From: Epiperipatus broadwayi
Taxonomy: Eukaryota; Onychophora; Udeonychophora; Euonychophora; Peripatidae
Reading direction: 5' to 3'
DNA length: 64,000 nucleotides
Assembly (NCBI GenBank): GCA_028023455.1
Contig: JAQFVV010000111.1
Span: 1,555,909-1,619,908, forward strand
The notes under the pieces: model-generated
Told to the model about the DNA's origin: nothing
Databases searched by the model: none
The model's input: only the letters and a program-made list of their open reading frames with translations
Translations under genes and position numbers: made by a program
Shown here: in pieces, positions 37,296 to 48,560 of the stretch
Numbering within the stretch: position 1 is the stretch's first letter
How the letters are laid out: each line of letters opens with the position of its first letter

Positions 37296-37585
37296 TTATA
37301 AGGGACCTGAACACAGATTTTCAAGCCTTCCCCCCAGACATTTGATACACATGACCACACACATGTGAAAAAGATAAATGATCTCCAATATATGTATTTC
37401 GTACCAAATGAAACGAGCATTCATCAGTTAGTCCAGATTATTATCTCCCACAGACATATATAATCATTACTTGGTTTATATTAAGATAGCAAATCTTCAA
37501 ATTTTAATAAATAGGCTTCAATCTACTCTACCCTCTAACTCTTCAGCCATCCATACCATTGAAAACCTAAGGATTGAATGCCCAA
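37296..37585. repeat. Family B repeat copy
   Basis: Starts ATAAGGGACCTGAACACAGA (compare 55060) and ends in CTCTTCAGCCATCCATACCA...GAATGCCCAA. Same landmark order as the other B copies, with the ribozyme on the minus strand. Confidence 0.75.
37385..37431 (-). ncRNA. Hammerhead-like motif, family B
   Basis: Minus strand: stem I CUAA (37428-37431) pairs with UUGG (37385-37388); CUGAUGA (37421-37427); GAAA (37397-37400); stem III AUA-CA-UAU; triplet AUA (37389-37391). Stem II is enlarged to 20 nt and pairs poorly. This copy keeps ACGAAA, supporting a C-containing ancestral junction. Confidence 0.55.
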
Positions 37586-40298
37586 ATCTTTTATTGATGA
37601 AAATTTTTACTGTTACAATATGTACTCATTCTTATGTATATGTTTAAAATGCATATTACATTATTATCCTGTTATTTTGACATCTATGACATGGTGTGGA
37701 ATCAAATATCATTAGTATGAAGAGAATTATATTTTTAAAAGGTTTTGCAGATATATATGATAATATCAATAAAAAGACTTTAAATAAATAGTAGTTGTTT
37801 GATTGTAAAGCTATGATTATAGAGAAATTTGTCAATAGTTAAAAGCCTAGTTTTATGATAAACTAAGTTTATAGTAATGAGTCAGAATTAAATACTAATA
37901 CATGTTCACCTAACTTTTTTTTTTATATACACTGTATATAAAAAACAATCAACAGCATTTCCTTCCACTCTTCCAATATCAGTTTTTGAAATGCAGAGTA
38001 GAGCAAACCCATATAGATATGTAATTAAATACAAACTGAATATAATTAATTATTAAAACATTAATTAATTTTTGATCAACTTTTTTATATCCTATTTGAT
38101 TATAAAATATATATATTATTTAATTTGTGGTCACTTTATTTCCTTTCTTGCTCACACATTTCAGTTGTATTTGCAGGTGTTTATTTGGTTTAATGACAAA
38201 CAGTAATTTAGCACAAGAACTTAATGAATGCATCTTGATTCATTTGGCATTCTTTGGGTAAAACTGAGCAGCTACCAAATTCTAAATGGATGGATGCCAC
38301 ACTGTAGAAATAAATATATAACTAACTAATTACACATTTGTGCTTTATCTTGTAAGGCTCAAGTACAAAAGTGACAGTTTGGGTTAAAAATCAATCCTAG
38401 AAGCTTTAGTATTAACATCTATCAGTCTACCATCCCATTAAAGTGCATAGTGAACTAGATGACAAAAGTAAAAACCAAAGCAAAGCCAGCTGATGTAGTA
38501 GAAGTATGAAATATCAAGTCCAATTAAATTGCTCTTCAGCAGATGTGATGACCAATCAGAAATGTTTATTTGCTAAGAAATTATAATGATGAATAAATCT
38601 TGATCTATCTATCTTCTCTAGTATGAAAAGGTAATAATAACTAATCCAGAAGGACATATATATATAACCACACACTAGCACTAATTTCAATTATCATTTC
38701 CATCTAAAATAAAAATCCCTTAAAAAATGTTTCAATATCACAGAAGTTGCTTTTTTGAGTTGATTTTTTTTAAAAATGTTTTATTACTATTAAAAGTGCC
38801 TTTTAAGAGGAGATTTTAACTAATGCTCCCTTGAGTATTCTTCACTGTTCATTAAAATAATAAAATGGTTCCAATTTCAAACCAGAATAATCTTTATTTT
38901 AAAAACTCACTGAGTATAGGATAATGGTCTATTAAAAGTAAATTACAAAAGCTAATAAAAATTTCAATATTATCACTGAAACATTTTATTATTGCTCTAC
39001 CATAATGCATATATCATAAGTTCATATCTATGTCTTTAACTTAAAAATATATTAATTAAATGAATAAACATCTGAATGAATAAAATGCATTGTTTTAGTC
39101 TACTTTTTATTCACTGACATTTATTAGTCAATGGATACTCACCAAAACAGGAAATCTAAGAAGGTGGTTCTTAATTTTTAGATCAAAATATAAATTTACT
39201 AAATTTACAACTATCTAATGGACAAATAAAAACAATGATGGAATATTTTTATTACAGACTTAACTTAAAAAGTTAAATTGACTTTTAGTTTAATGAATGA
39301 AAAAAAAACTATAACATTATTAAAATATATTAAATTTAAGTTAACTTTAAATCCATAATGCCAATGAATAAAAAGTAGACTGTAAAGGGATGAATTTTAT
39401 TCATCCAAGGTGTTTATTCATTTAATATACTGTATTTCAAATGGGGATGAATTTATGATATAACACTATCATCTTCAGTAAGTATTCAAATATATTAGTT
39501 TTTGTTCTACAATATCTTGAGGCATATACTTTTTATTTATTGATGATAATTGCTTTATGTTATTAATCATATATGTACATCAATTTTTATATTATGATTA
39601 CAATTTTTATCACAAATTATAAAAAAAAAAGTATATCCTTTCAAAAACTTCTCACTACTTTAGATATTAAAAAATGTGAAACATCACAGCAAAGGACAAT
39701 CTACCATCCTTGTGGTTAAGACTTTTCAAGTTGGGCAGAGTCATGAAAGTTATTTTTTTAAAAAGTTCCTTGGCTCTAGTATCAAATCCAACACCCCTCT
39801 AAGTATCATAATTGGAATACATTTCATTATATCTGCAAACATCATTTTATATTCCACTTCTGAAAACTTACAAATAATTAGATCTAAGACCAGAATATAT
39901 TTCGGCAGAAAATATTATTATGTAGATTCATGTGTGAGAATACAGCATACATAAAATCATCAACATCTTAATGATCTAAAAACTCATTAAAATTTATGAT
40001 TTTTTTTACTACTTACTATATAAAAATTTCATTATAAAATAAAATCTAGTTTCCAACTATAAATATTGATTTCAATGGAAAGGCACTACTCAAATAAAAA
40101 AAAGAGTAAAACAATCTTTTTAATAATGAACACACCATAGAACAACAACAACAACAACAAAAAATATCCTCTCCAACAACACTTCATGGTGGAAAAGTGA
40201 AGGAAAAAGGTGGTTATCAATTGCCAAGATAGTGTGGATTTAAGTAGTTTTCCATTCTTGTTTTATCTTCTAGTTAAGGATAACTAGATATTAAAACA
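37586..40298. other. AT-rich stretch, no gene recognised
   Basis: Simple AT sequence; a (AAC)n microsatellite lies at about 40143-40160. The open frame at 39676-39954 (plus, 92 codons) has no recognisable motif. Confidence 0.4.
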
Positions 40299-40404
40299 GG
40301 CAAAACTCTCCATACAGTAGTGCCACTCAGGACAAGCAAGAGTAATCAATGGATGCCAGAAGGCTTGTGCATAAAATCCCTATCTAGTGTCTACTCATCC
40401 AATA

Positions 40405-40446
40405 TCCCCAGACTAGTTTCTGGCTTGTGGCCTTCATCAGTGAGGA
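40405..40446 (-). ncRNA. Hammerhead ribozyme motif, family C, best copy
   Basis: Minus strand: stem I UCCUCA (40441-40446) pairs fully with UGGGGA (40405-40410), six pairs with one G-U. CUGAUGA (40434-40440), stem II GGC-CACAA-GCC flanked by an A-A mismatch, GAAA (40417-40420), palindromic ACUAGU stem III, triplet GUC (40411-40413). All invariant core bases are present; the mismatch at the stem II base is the one weakness. Confidence 0.75.
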
Positions 40447-40746
40447 GCTTTGGATCTGAGAGCACTGCACCTAGATCTTAGGATCTAATGTAACCCTCCA
40501 CTGGTTTAACACCAATCCTGCCTAATAGAATAGTGGTGGCTATGGTTACTAAAGAACCTAAGACACCAAAATGTATGGGTACTGAACTGAGTTCAGACCT
40601 ATATGACTATTTAAGCTAATGAGCTTGAAATATTGTGTTTTCAAATTTTATTCTCATAGTTTTATAATTAAGTAGAGATAAAAGGTGGCTGCTGGAAGGT
40701 TGCATTAGATCCTAAGATCTAGGTACAGTGCTCTCAGATCCAAAGC

Positions 40747-40788
40747 TCCTCACTGACGAAGGCCACAAGCCAGAAACTAGTCTGGAGA
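40747..40788 (+). ncRNA. Hammerhead ribozyme motif, family C
   Basis: Plus strand: UCCUCA (40747-40752), CUGACGA (40753-40759; position 7 is free in the consensus), GGC-CACAA-GCC, GAAA (40773-40776), ACUAGU, GUC (40780-40782), then UGGAGA (40783-40788), which has one mismatch against UCCUCA. Confidence 0.7.
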
Positions 40789-41644
40789 TATTGGATGAGT
40801 AGGCGCTAGATGGGACTTTATGCACAAGCTTTCTGATATCCATTAATTAATCTGGCTTGCCCTGAGCATAAGAATTAATGTATGGCTTGCCCTGAGCATA
40901 AGAAACGGTGTTCATGTAATGTTTAGTGATAACTAGTTATTCATTAACTGATCTATTGGATGATTAACTGGGTTAATTGTGAGTCAACTAGCTAAGGAAA
41001 AAATCCTAAACCTCTTAAAAATTTTATTTGACTCAAGATTCAAATATCAAATTGCAACAACAGCAGACCGATAAGCTATCTCTGTGCTATGAGGCCATTC
41101 ACTATGCAAGTAAATCAATACGTGTGAGATATTACACACAAAATTCTAATTCATCAATGTTATTTCTAATAAACACTTAAAAACATATTTATTTAAAGTT
41201 GTAATTAATAATTGTTAAGTAAGTAATATATATTAAGGCTATAAAGTAAAGAATATGCGCCTAGATGCAACAGTAGGGACCTCTACAAACCTTAACACAA
41301 GATTAATGCCCCCCCCCCCCATTGGTTTTGTTTAGAGAAAAATAATTATTACATTTTAATTTACAAGTGTCAAACTTACTTCACCTACAACATTGATGCA
41401 TCAAATTCAAGATAAATATAATTATGGTTAACATTAATTATTTATTAAACTAGAGATCATCTCTTGCCCATATATAAACTTTAAATCTTAATTAAAGATT
41501 AATGGTTTTTTTAATTAAACACACACATATAGTGTAATTCAATTTCATTTCTTTCCCTGTGTGTAATATTTTCTATAGATATAATTAACATTCATACCAG
41601 CACACTTTTTTAAAAACACATGAATGAAGACATATTAAAAACAA

Positions 41645-41693
41645 ATGCCTCAAAGATGCATTTTGTGCAGAACAAGCACTCATAAGTTGGCCT
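41645..41693 (-). ncRNA. Decayed hammerhead motif, family A
   Basis: Minus strand: CCAAC then UUAUGA replaces CUGAUGA; CAAAA replaces GAAA; AUGCAUC cleavage region and UUUG remain. Not functional as read. Confidence 0.45.
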
Positions 41694-41896
41694 AGATCAT
41701 CAATACATATATCTTCATCATATATACAGTATTCATCAAAAGTAAAATATATTATGATTTACAAGAGACAGCTTATTCCAGCCATAACTTTGATACAATT
41801 CACTTTAGTTAAATACAATTATGATTATCCCTAAGCATTTACACTTGTAAATCAAAATGTAACAACTTACTATTGACGTGAGAGATAGTGATCAGG

Positions 41897-41940
41897 GTCA
41901 ACTGATGAGTGCTGGTTTAGCACAAATATTTATCTTTCAA
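41897..41940 (+). ncRNA. Decayed hammerhead motif, family A
   Basis: Plus strand: UCAA, intact CUGAUGA, stem II GUGCUG-GUU-UAGCAC, but GAAA has lost its G (CAAA). The junction ACAAA supports an ancestral ACGAAA. Confidence 0.5.
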
Positions 41941-42459
41941 TGTGTCTTCATTTATGTTTTTTAAAAAGAGTGTGGTAGTGTAGAGGTTATTAAGTACATC
42001 TATAGAAAAAATAATGTAGCTTAAAATTTAAAGTGCTAAAAAAAACTGTTACAAAGAGTGATACAAGCAATGGCAAACTAATGATCAAGATATCTGGTAG
42101 TCATAATAATTCTAGTCATTAGCTATTCCATTTGACTTTGGCAAAGAATTCAATAAACTTACACAATATGAATAGAAATGATAAATCACATAAATGATTC
42201 TATGAAGCATGAATGTGATGAAATCAGATGTTTTAGGGGGGGGGGGGGACAAATAAAAAAACTATTGATAAACTTATTCAAAAAATGTCTAACAGAAAAA
42301 ATACTGTAGTTATAAGTAATGGTATTTAAGAAAGGTTAAAAAAACCAAGTTTGCTGATTATAAAGTCACCTAACAATTGGATCATCATAAATTTTTTTTG
42401 TGTGTGTAATTACTTTCCATTTAATCCTAAATCGAAATTTATATTATTTAATACTATAA

Positions 42460-42935
42460 TGACTGAAATACAAGTTTATTATATATCTGTATCAACAGAT
42501 GGAATATATAGGGTATATAAGCACAGATTTTCACTTGACCCACAATTCTCCTGTCTATCTCATACCATTGATACACTTGAACACATATATGTCGAAAAGA
42601 TAAATAATTACCAATAAATATATTTCATGCTAAACCAGCACTCATCAGCTAGTCCAGATTATCAACCCACATGTATGCAATAAGTGCTCAGATATATATA
42701 CTGTATATTAAGATAGCCAATCTTCAAACTTTAACGGACAGGCTTCACTCCACTCCACCCTCCAACTCTTCAATAGTTCATCCAATTGAAAATCTGATGA
42801 TGGAACGCTGAAAGACCACCCTGAGATCGACATTCTAGTCACTCTGACCCCTCATGTACAAGACATAAATGCATTTAAATACCTATGCGAGGGATGGGCA
42901 GATATCCACTCTTACTCTAATGACTGAAATACAGG
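42460..42935. repeat. Family B copy with start of a second unit
   Basis: A full copy begins at AATGACTGAAATACAAGTTT (about 42457) and the same start, AATGACTGAAATACAGGCTG, recurs at about 42921, 460 bp on. That indicates a tandem array truncated just into the second unit. It closely matches 14925-15300. A 13-bp poly(G) lies 210 bp upstream (42236-42248). Confidence 0.75.
42611..42652 (-). ncRNA. Hammerhead ribozyme motif, family B
   Basis: Minus strand: stem I CUAG (42649-42652) with UUGG (42611-42614), four pairs including wobbles; CUGAUGA (42642-42648); stem II GUGCUG-GUU-UAGCAU (one mismatch-prone pair); GAAA (42623-42626); triplet UUA. Stem III is weakened. Confidence 0.6.
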
Positions 42936-44209
42936 CTGTAGATTCATTATAAATGTTAAATTTAAAAAATATATTAGACAAATACATACGTATATACAAC
43001 ATGTGTGTGGGTGTTTGACATGCGTTCACGCTGAGGGCATACTTTTTACAAAACATTCATTTAAAAATTAAATGAGAAAGCATCAACCTACTTCTTGGGA
43101 ATATAAACAGCAAAATAAGATAATCAATATATAGTATATAAATATCTAAAACAATTATTAAACAAATACAATAAATAGCACAAATATTTCGTCATGCTTA
43201 ATTGAAATCTCTATAATCATTATATTATATATACAAAAAAAAAAAACAGTAAGTAAAATTACAATATAAATAATTTGTGGTTCACATAACTTAAAAAACG
43301 AAAACAAATAATGTATACTATATGCTTTTGTCTATTTATATATTCAAAAACACTTCCCACACTATTTTTAGTTTCTATCGCACAAACATCTTTCGCCTCT
43401 GAATGAATATATTGTCTGAATGATCTATTACATATTTATGCGTATTACTTAGCATGAGATATTATAAGTTGTTTGGTTTTTTTTTTTTAAATATATATAG
43501 AATAATTACAGCAATCACATTTTTAAACGCGTTTGAACACATTTCCGTTTCTATACAAGAATCAATAAAATGATACCTCTAATTTTAAAATTACACGCGA
43601 TTATTATTTTTTTTTTAAAAAAAACAACAACTTTAAAATGTAAATTAAACTTTTTTTTTCATGGTAGATTAGCCAAAACATGTACATGAAGTTACACTAA
43701 CACACAATTACATACTACTTACAAAAGACAGTTTTTACTACATGATATTCTGTTATTTAAATAAATTCATTCACAATAATTTCCCTCTCTCCCCTATTAA
43801 ATTTTCTTTCAGCCATATTTCTTGTATTTCTGACTGATCTTCAAAAACAGGCAAATAATGTGACCTAAATACTTTTCAATTGGAAATACTTATACACATG
43901 AACCAATCTCTTTAATTAATGACTAATTTAATGAGTGGTCTTGGTTCATGCAACAGATACAATTACGGGGAGAAAGTAGGGCACACAATGCAATAACGAA
44001 ATTTTAAAGATCCCAATAAATTTGACATCGTATGGCCCACAGAAATTAAAACTGAAGCAAAACCAGTTGCCATGTTTCACTGAATGACAAGCATGAACAA
44101 ATGAGAATGTCCATTAACTAGTCTACAAGCTTAGAAATTAATAACATTAAACTTTCAAATACCTTTAATTAACAAAACAATGTTATAATAATAGTAATAA
44201 AAATTTGTT
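42936..44209. other. AT-rich stretch, no gene recognised
   Basis: If the tentative gene on the minus strand is real, this is the start of its first intron. Confidence 0.35.
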
Positions 44210-44211
44210 AC

Positions 44212-44232
44212 CTCATTTGCTATACCAGCCAT
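44212..44232 (-). CDS. Tentative first coding exon (minus strand)
   Basis: The minus strand reads AACAATATGGCTGGTATAGC, with A at -3 and G at +4 as in a good Kozak context, coding MAGIANE and ending in GAG followed by GTAACA, a reasonable donor. The 50 bp upstream hold four or more CpGs (GTACCGTCGCC, GCGCG), rare in this window. A CACGTG E-box (44337-44342) and ACCAAT box (44491-44496) lie 105 and 260 bp upstream. The combination suggests a promoter and first exon. The protein family is unknown to me. Confidence 0.4.
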
Positions 44233-44500
44233 ATTGTTTAGTGGCGACGGTACGTTATCCACGCGCACACACACACACAAAAACCACCATAGAAATAAAT
44301 AACAGAACTTTTTTTTTTTGGAAGAGACTATCTATACACGTGTGAATATTAAAAAGACATCTTAATTTTCAAATAATAAATGCTGAAAGAGAAAAATGCA
44401 TTTAACAGCCAGAAAAAAAAAAAAAAAAGACGATTGCAAATCAATATCTTGAAGCTGTGGTGAGGAAATGAGAAATTATGATAAAGCCTGATTGGTTTCA
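44233..44500 (-). promoter_or_regulatory. Candidate promoter and 5' UTR of the tentative gene
   Basis: CpG-containing block at 44243-44266, (CA)n microsatellite at 44265-44279, CACGTG E-box at 44337-44342, and a reverse CCAAT box (ATTGG, 44491-44495; AACCAATCAG on the minus strand). No clear TATA box at a fixed distance. The evidence is motif-based only. Confidence 0.35.
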
Positions 44501-47500
44501 GTGAGACTAAAGAGAAAAGGGGGAGTGAGAGAAACGACTAAAAATCAGTAACCATGATTAAATAATGTAGAATTGACTCTAGTTAGTTAAAAATTTGCTT
44601 GCTCTCCACTGATGTGTTATTATTAACAGGATATTATTTTAAATGAAAAAATAGCAGCCAATCTAGTATGGTTTATATTATTTAAGAATAATCAAGTAAA
44701 ATATCGTAAGTAAATATAAATGAAAGAAAAATAAAGTAAAAAAAAGAAATTGTCGGTTACGTGGGGGGATAAAGAAAAAAGTATAATCCAATGTGAATAA
44801 GATCAGAAGGGTATAAATAATCAAGGCAAATAATTATTTTTTGGATTTAAATGAATTAAAGAAAAAATTATAAAATATAAAAAGAAAATGAGTAACAAAG
44901 TTTTCTTTACAATTTATATTATCCTGTCTGTGTTTAAATAAAAATATATAAAGGGAAAGTCTGCAAATAGATTACAAATAGTTATAAAAAGCTTTTTTAA
45001 AAAAGGCATTTATTTCTCAATACTATCGTTGATGGCAATGAAATGTAAGTTCCCGTTTGATAAGCTATGTCTTTACACATTTTTACCACATATGGAAAAT
45101 ACCACATAATGAATATTCTTTTCTAATAAATAAAAAAATCCTAACAGTACCAAAAACAGGCATTGAAGCTGTGCATGTGGTACAATAAAACACGATTTCT
45201 CCTTAATCGTTGAGTCACTTAAGTCCTTAAAAATCCATTAATCCTAATATTTCTTCCTTTATCATCTCATTAAATTATGTATCCTTTAAAATATAAAATC
45301 TTTTTTATTTAGTATTGATTTTCATATCATTATCTTAGTCCATTTAATAATTTTAAAGTCTTATCCAATTCCTTCATAGCCAAATATTCACACTTCGCAT
45401 ATTTACTTAATTTACATTTATTTTTTTGATAAATCCATTATCAAGTCTGATTGCATCTATACTCTAGTAGTATAAGATTAATATTTTTCATATTTTTTTT
45501 TTTTACAGTTTGTGAAGAACATCCTCCATATTAAATTAATCCACTTATAAATATATTCTTGCTGCTACAGATCAAAATTTTAAATTATTTTCTTTATTCC
45601 TGATAACCTCTTGTACACACATTCAAACTTTGTTTTTCATATTTGCTCTCCATCTTTCTAATATGCTGTCTTTTATTAAAGATAGCTGCGACAGAATAGC
45701 AGATTTTAGAGCCATTCAATTCTATTATTTTCAATTCATGAATTTCATATGAATTTTTGAGCAACAGACCATTATTTACTTTAATGAACAAATAAATTAA
45801 CAACAACAAAAAAAATTCCAATTTTTTTGTTCAACTTTCTTACCTAGTTGTTACTTGCTTTTTAAAAAAAAATCAATTAAAAACTACACCTATCTATTAC
45901 CATTCAAATATCAAATTTTATGTACGGCAGGCAAATGAAGGTAATAGACTATATATATATGTGTGTGTGTGTGCATGGATATATGTATGTACATATAAAT
46001 TAGACACGTGCACTTTTAAGTTATAATTCATCAACTATTATTTTTAATAAATACTTAAAAATGAAGTAGTATACAGTATAATTGAATATTGTTTTTATTT
46101 GCTTTGTTTAGAGAAAAATAATACAGATTAAAAATTAAAGTGCTGGAAAAAAACCATGTTAAGAGTGGCAAGCAATGACAAACAACTATGAATAATGATA
46201 AAGATATAGCTTAGTTGTATTCTAGTAGTTAATTATTCTATATGTCTTCCTACTTTTCTTTAAATTCTCTCTAGAATATCTAATATATTTTCTTTCATAA
46301 ATATATAATTTATCACTACCATGTAATAAAATTTCTATGTAATTCATATATCATACCTATTATTTTTGCATCATATATTAATTTTATTTTCCAATCAATC
46401 CAACTTTTTGGATATAAAAGAATTTCTAAATAATGATCTTTATTTACTTCCATATTTGTTTCTAGAAAAAAAAAGCATTCTTCTCTTTCTCTAGGATTTA
46501 CTATCATTATTTTTAATTTTTTTCTCAATTTAATTTCCATTTTCTTACTCACTTCTACTCAAATCTCTTAAAATAATTTCCATGTTTTTCACATTTTATA
46601 AATTTTTTGACCCAATATCCCTCCATAAATAAGATTTTTGCCCAAACTACATTGAATTTTGAATTGTAATTTTACTGTTAATTGTTGAAGAATCATGGTA
46701 CTGAGGTAGCATTTTGCCACATGTATAACTTTTTTTAAAATATTATAAACTATAACTACTCTTTTATTTAGATTAAATGAAGATTTGAACATATTACAGA
46801 GTCACATTTCATCATAAATATTTTGCGAGCACTTCATTTTTTGAACTTTAATTGATCAGAAGTGATTGTGTTCTCATAAACAACCTGATTTTATATCATT
46901 TATTATTGTTTATTTGTTATTATTATTTTTTGACTGTTAAGAGTATATTATCTATTTTATTAAATAAAATGAGAGAAAATGGTGAACATTAAGTTGATGT
47001 CATTATGATGCATCAAACACTTTTGTGGTTGAGAAAATTTTCTATACCTTATAAAAATCATATTTTAGATTGAGGGTTAAAATTTGCATACAGGAAATAT
47101 TATTTTTTTTCCTACCAAATAATATTCAAAATGTCTTATATACATGCAACTCAGTAAATATATCTAATTTTTAATGTTTTCTGGCATGTTATCCCATATT
47201 TATTGTTTCTGTTCTCTACTTCAACCAACTATCCACAAAAATAATCAATGAAAGTTTCACTGTATAATATTCTAAAATAAATCATCATCATCATCTTTAG
47301 CAGCCACTTATAAACAACTATCACTATTCTAATGCTAGAAGGGGGGGGGTGTAAAGTTAGAAAAAAAAAAGAGATTAGAATCAGAATTGCTGGGCATATT
47401 TTGAGGTATATAAATATTTTATTTCATTTTCCTAATAGTTTCGAAGTCACATCAAATTCAATCTCCAAGACATGACTGTGAAATTAGCAGAAAAACAATA

Positions 47501-48199
47501 TTGTAATTTGAGATATTTACAAATGTATTTTCATTTGATCTTTTTGACCAATAAGATTTAATATAGCCATATAAGAGATATAGATTTTCTAACAGTTACA
47601 ATTGCATTTGGAAAAGTATAAATAAAGTTAGAATTTTTTAAAAAAAACGTTCAACAATTCAACTAGATAATGCAAATAATCCAACAAATATTTAATATTA
47701 AAAAGCCATCATCAGTGTTGCATTTTGCAGTGTCTTAAGGTTATAGCCTTAATATACATTACTTATGTAATGAGTGTGCACGTTACAAAATATTAAATCA
47801 CAACTATTATTTGATATTTGTATATTGTGTAAATAGAGAGTCACACATTAATTTCCAATGTAGAGACTTTTTGGAATTATATAATTTTTTTTTTTTTTGC
47901 TAATTGATGCCCACACTTTTTAACTCCAGAAAATGACATATGTTAAAGTATGTTTTTATGATTGCTGTAGAATAATTTAATGATTAACAAAAAAAATAAA
48001 TCAAAAACTAAAGTAAACCAAAAATAAACAATAAACTATCAATAACATATTTTAACAAAAGCTAAGCAACTTATGCTACAACCTCTAGTTAGACTTGCAC
48101 CTTATGAGCATCTAAATGTAAAAGATCATCTTCCTGATTACATTATTGTTGAACATGTATAGTTAGATTTTTTTAGGGAAGAGAGAAGACAATCATATT
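44501..48199. other. AT-rich stretch; repeat copy at 46.0-46.2 kb
   Basis: 46000-46210 shares blocks with 41.1 kb and 42.0-42.1 kb (ATAATTCATCAACTATTATT; TTTAGAGAAAAATAAT; AAGCAATGACAAAC). A (GT)n tract is at 45960-45973 and poly(G) at 47341-47349. Minus-strand open frames at 45594-45821, 46316-46552 and 46589-46792 show no recognisable domain. Confidence 0.4.
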
Positions 48200-48560
48200 T
48201 ATTTTAACTTTTAAAAAAAAATCATATCTACAGTATATTGACTATACATTTCCTGTTTGGATTCATTGTGGTACCGTTCTTGGCAACTTTGTTAATTTTT
48301 TGAACACTTATTGCAATATCAAATTCACTATGGAAAAAGAAAGCAACAACTTTTTGTTTCTTGAAGTATTAATTAAAAGAAATGAAGATGACTGTCATAT
48401 GCAATATACAAAAAACAACACTCACATCAGCAAAACATCTACATTTTTATTTTCATTACCACCCAGCTAAATATCTTACTGTTATCAAAAAAAATGCTTC
48501 ATGTAACAAGAGAATTTTATAATTTAGGAATTAAGACAAAGTCTCATCTTAAAAAAAAAA
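48200..48560 (+). mobile_element. Penelope-like element RT fragment, decayed
   Basis: QYIDYTFPVW (48231-48260) matches the PLE palm motif RYVDDTFVIW with the second catalytic D changed to Y. It continues through NFVNFLNTYCNIKFTMEKE to NNFLFLEVLIKRNED (about 48343-48390), the FLDVLI.R block diagnostic of PLE RTs, and THISKTSTF (about 48420). Frames shift after that. No flanking arms were found. It differs clearly from the 58.6 kb PLE, so two PLE lineages are present. Confidence 0.8.

Larger units (their letters stand above)
40299..40910. repeat. Family C element, two inverse arms around a middle segment
   Basis: Left arm 40299-40500 (GGCAAAACTCTCCATACAGT...) and right arm about 40680-40866 are inverse copies of about 190 bp. 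The middle (TGAACTGAGTTCAGACCTAT block) is shared with 22.86-23.04 kb in the opposite orientation. Each arm carries a ribozyme facing outward. A 22-bp repeat TGGCTTGCCCTGAGCATAAG occurs twice at 40852-40903. Confidence 0.8.
41100..42150. repeat. Large inverted complex related to family A
   Basis: TTACATTTTAATTTACAAGT (41350) recurs in inverse near 41846-41868, and the segments 41590-41715 and 41890-41995 are inverse copies each carrying a family A ribozyme relic. Flanking sequences (TTCTAATTCATCAATGTTAT at 41138; TAAAGTGCTAAAAAAAACTG at 42028) recur at 46.0-46.2 kb. A poly(C) tract sits at 41309-41320. Confidence 0.6.

Noticed and set aside
39676-39954. 92-codon open frame on the plus strand
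   Set aside because: No domain or homology that I recognise; length is unremarkable across 64 kb.
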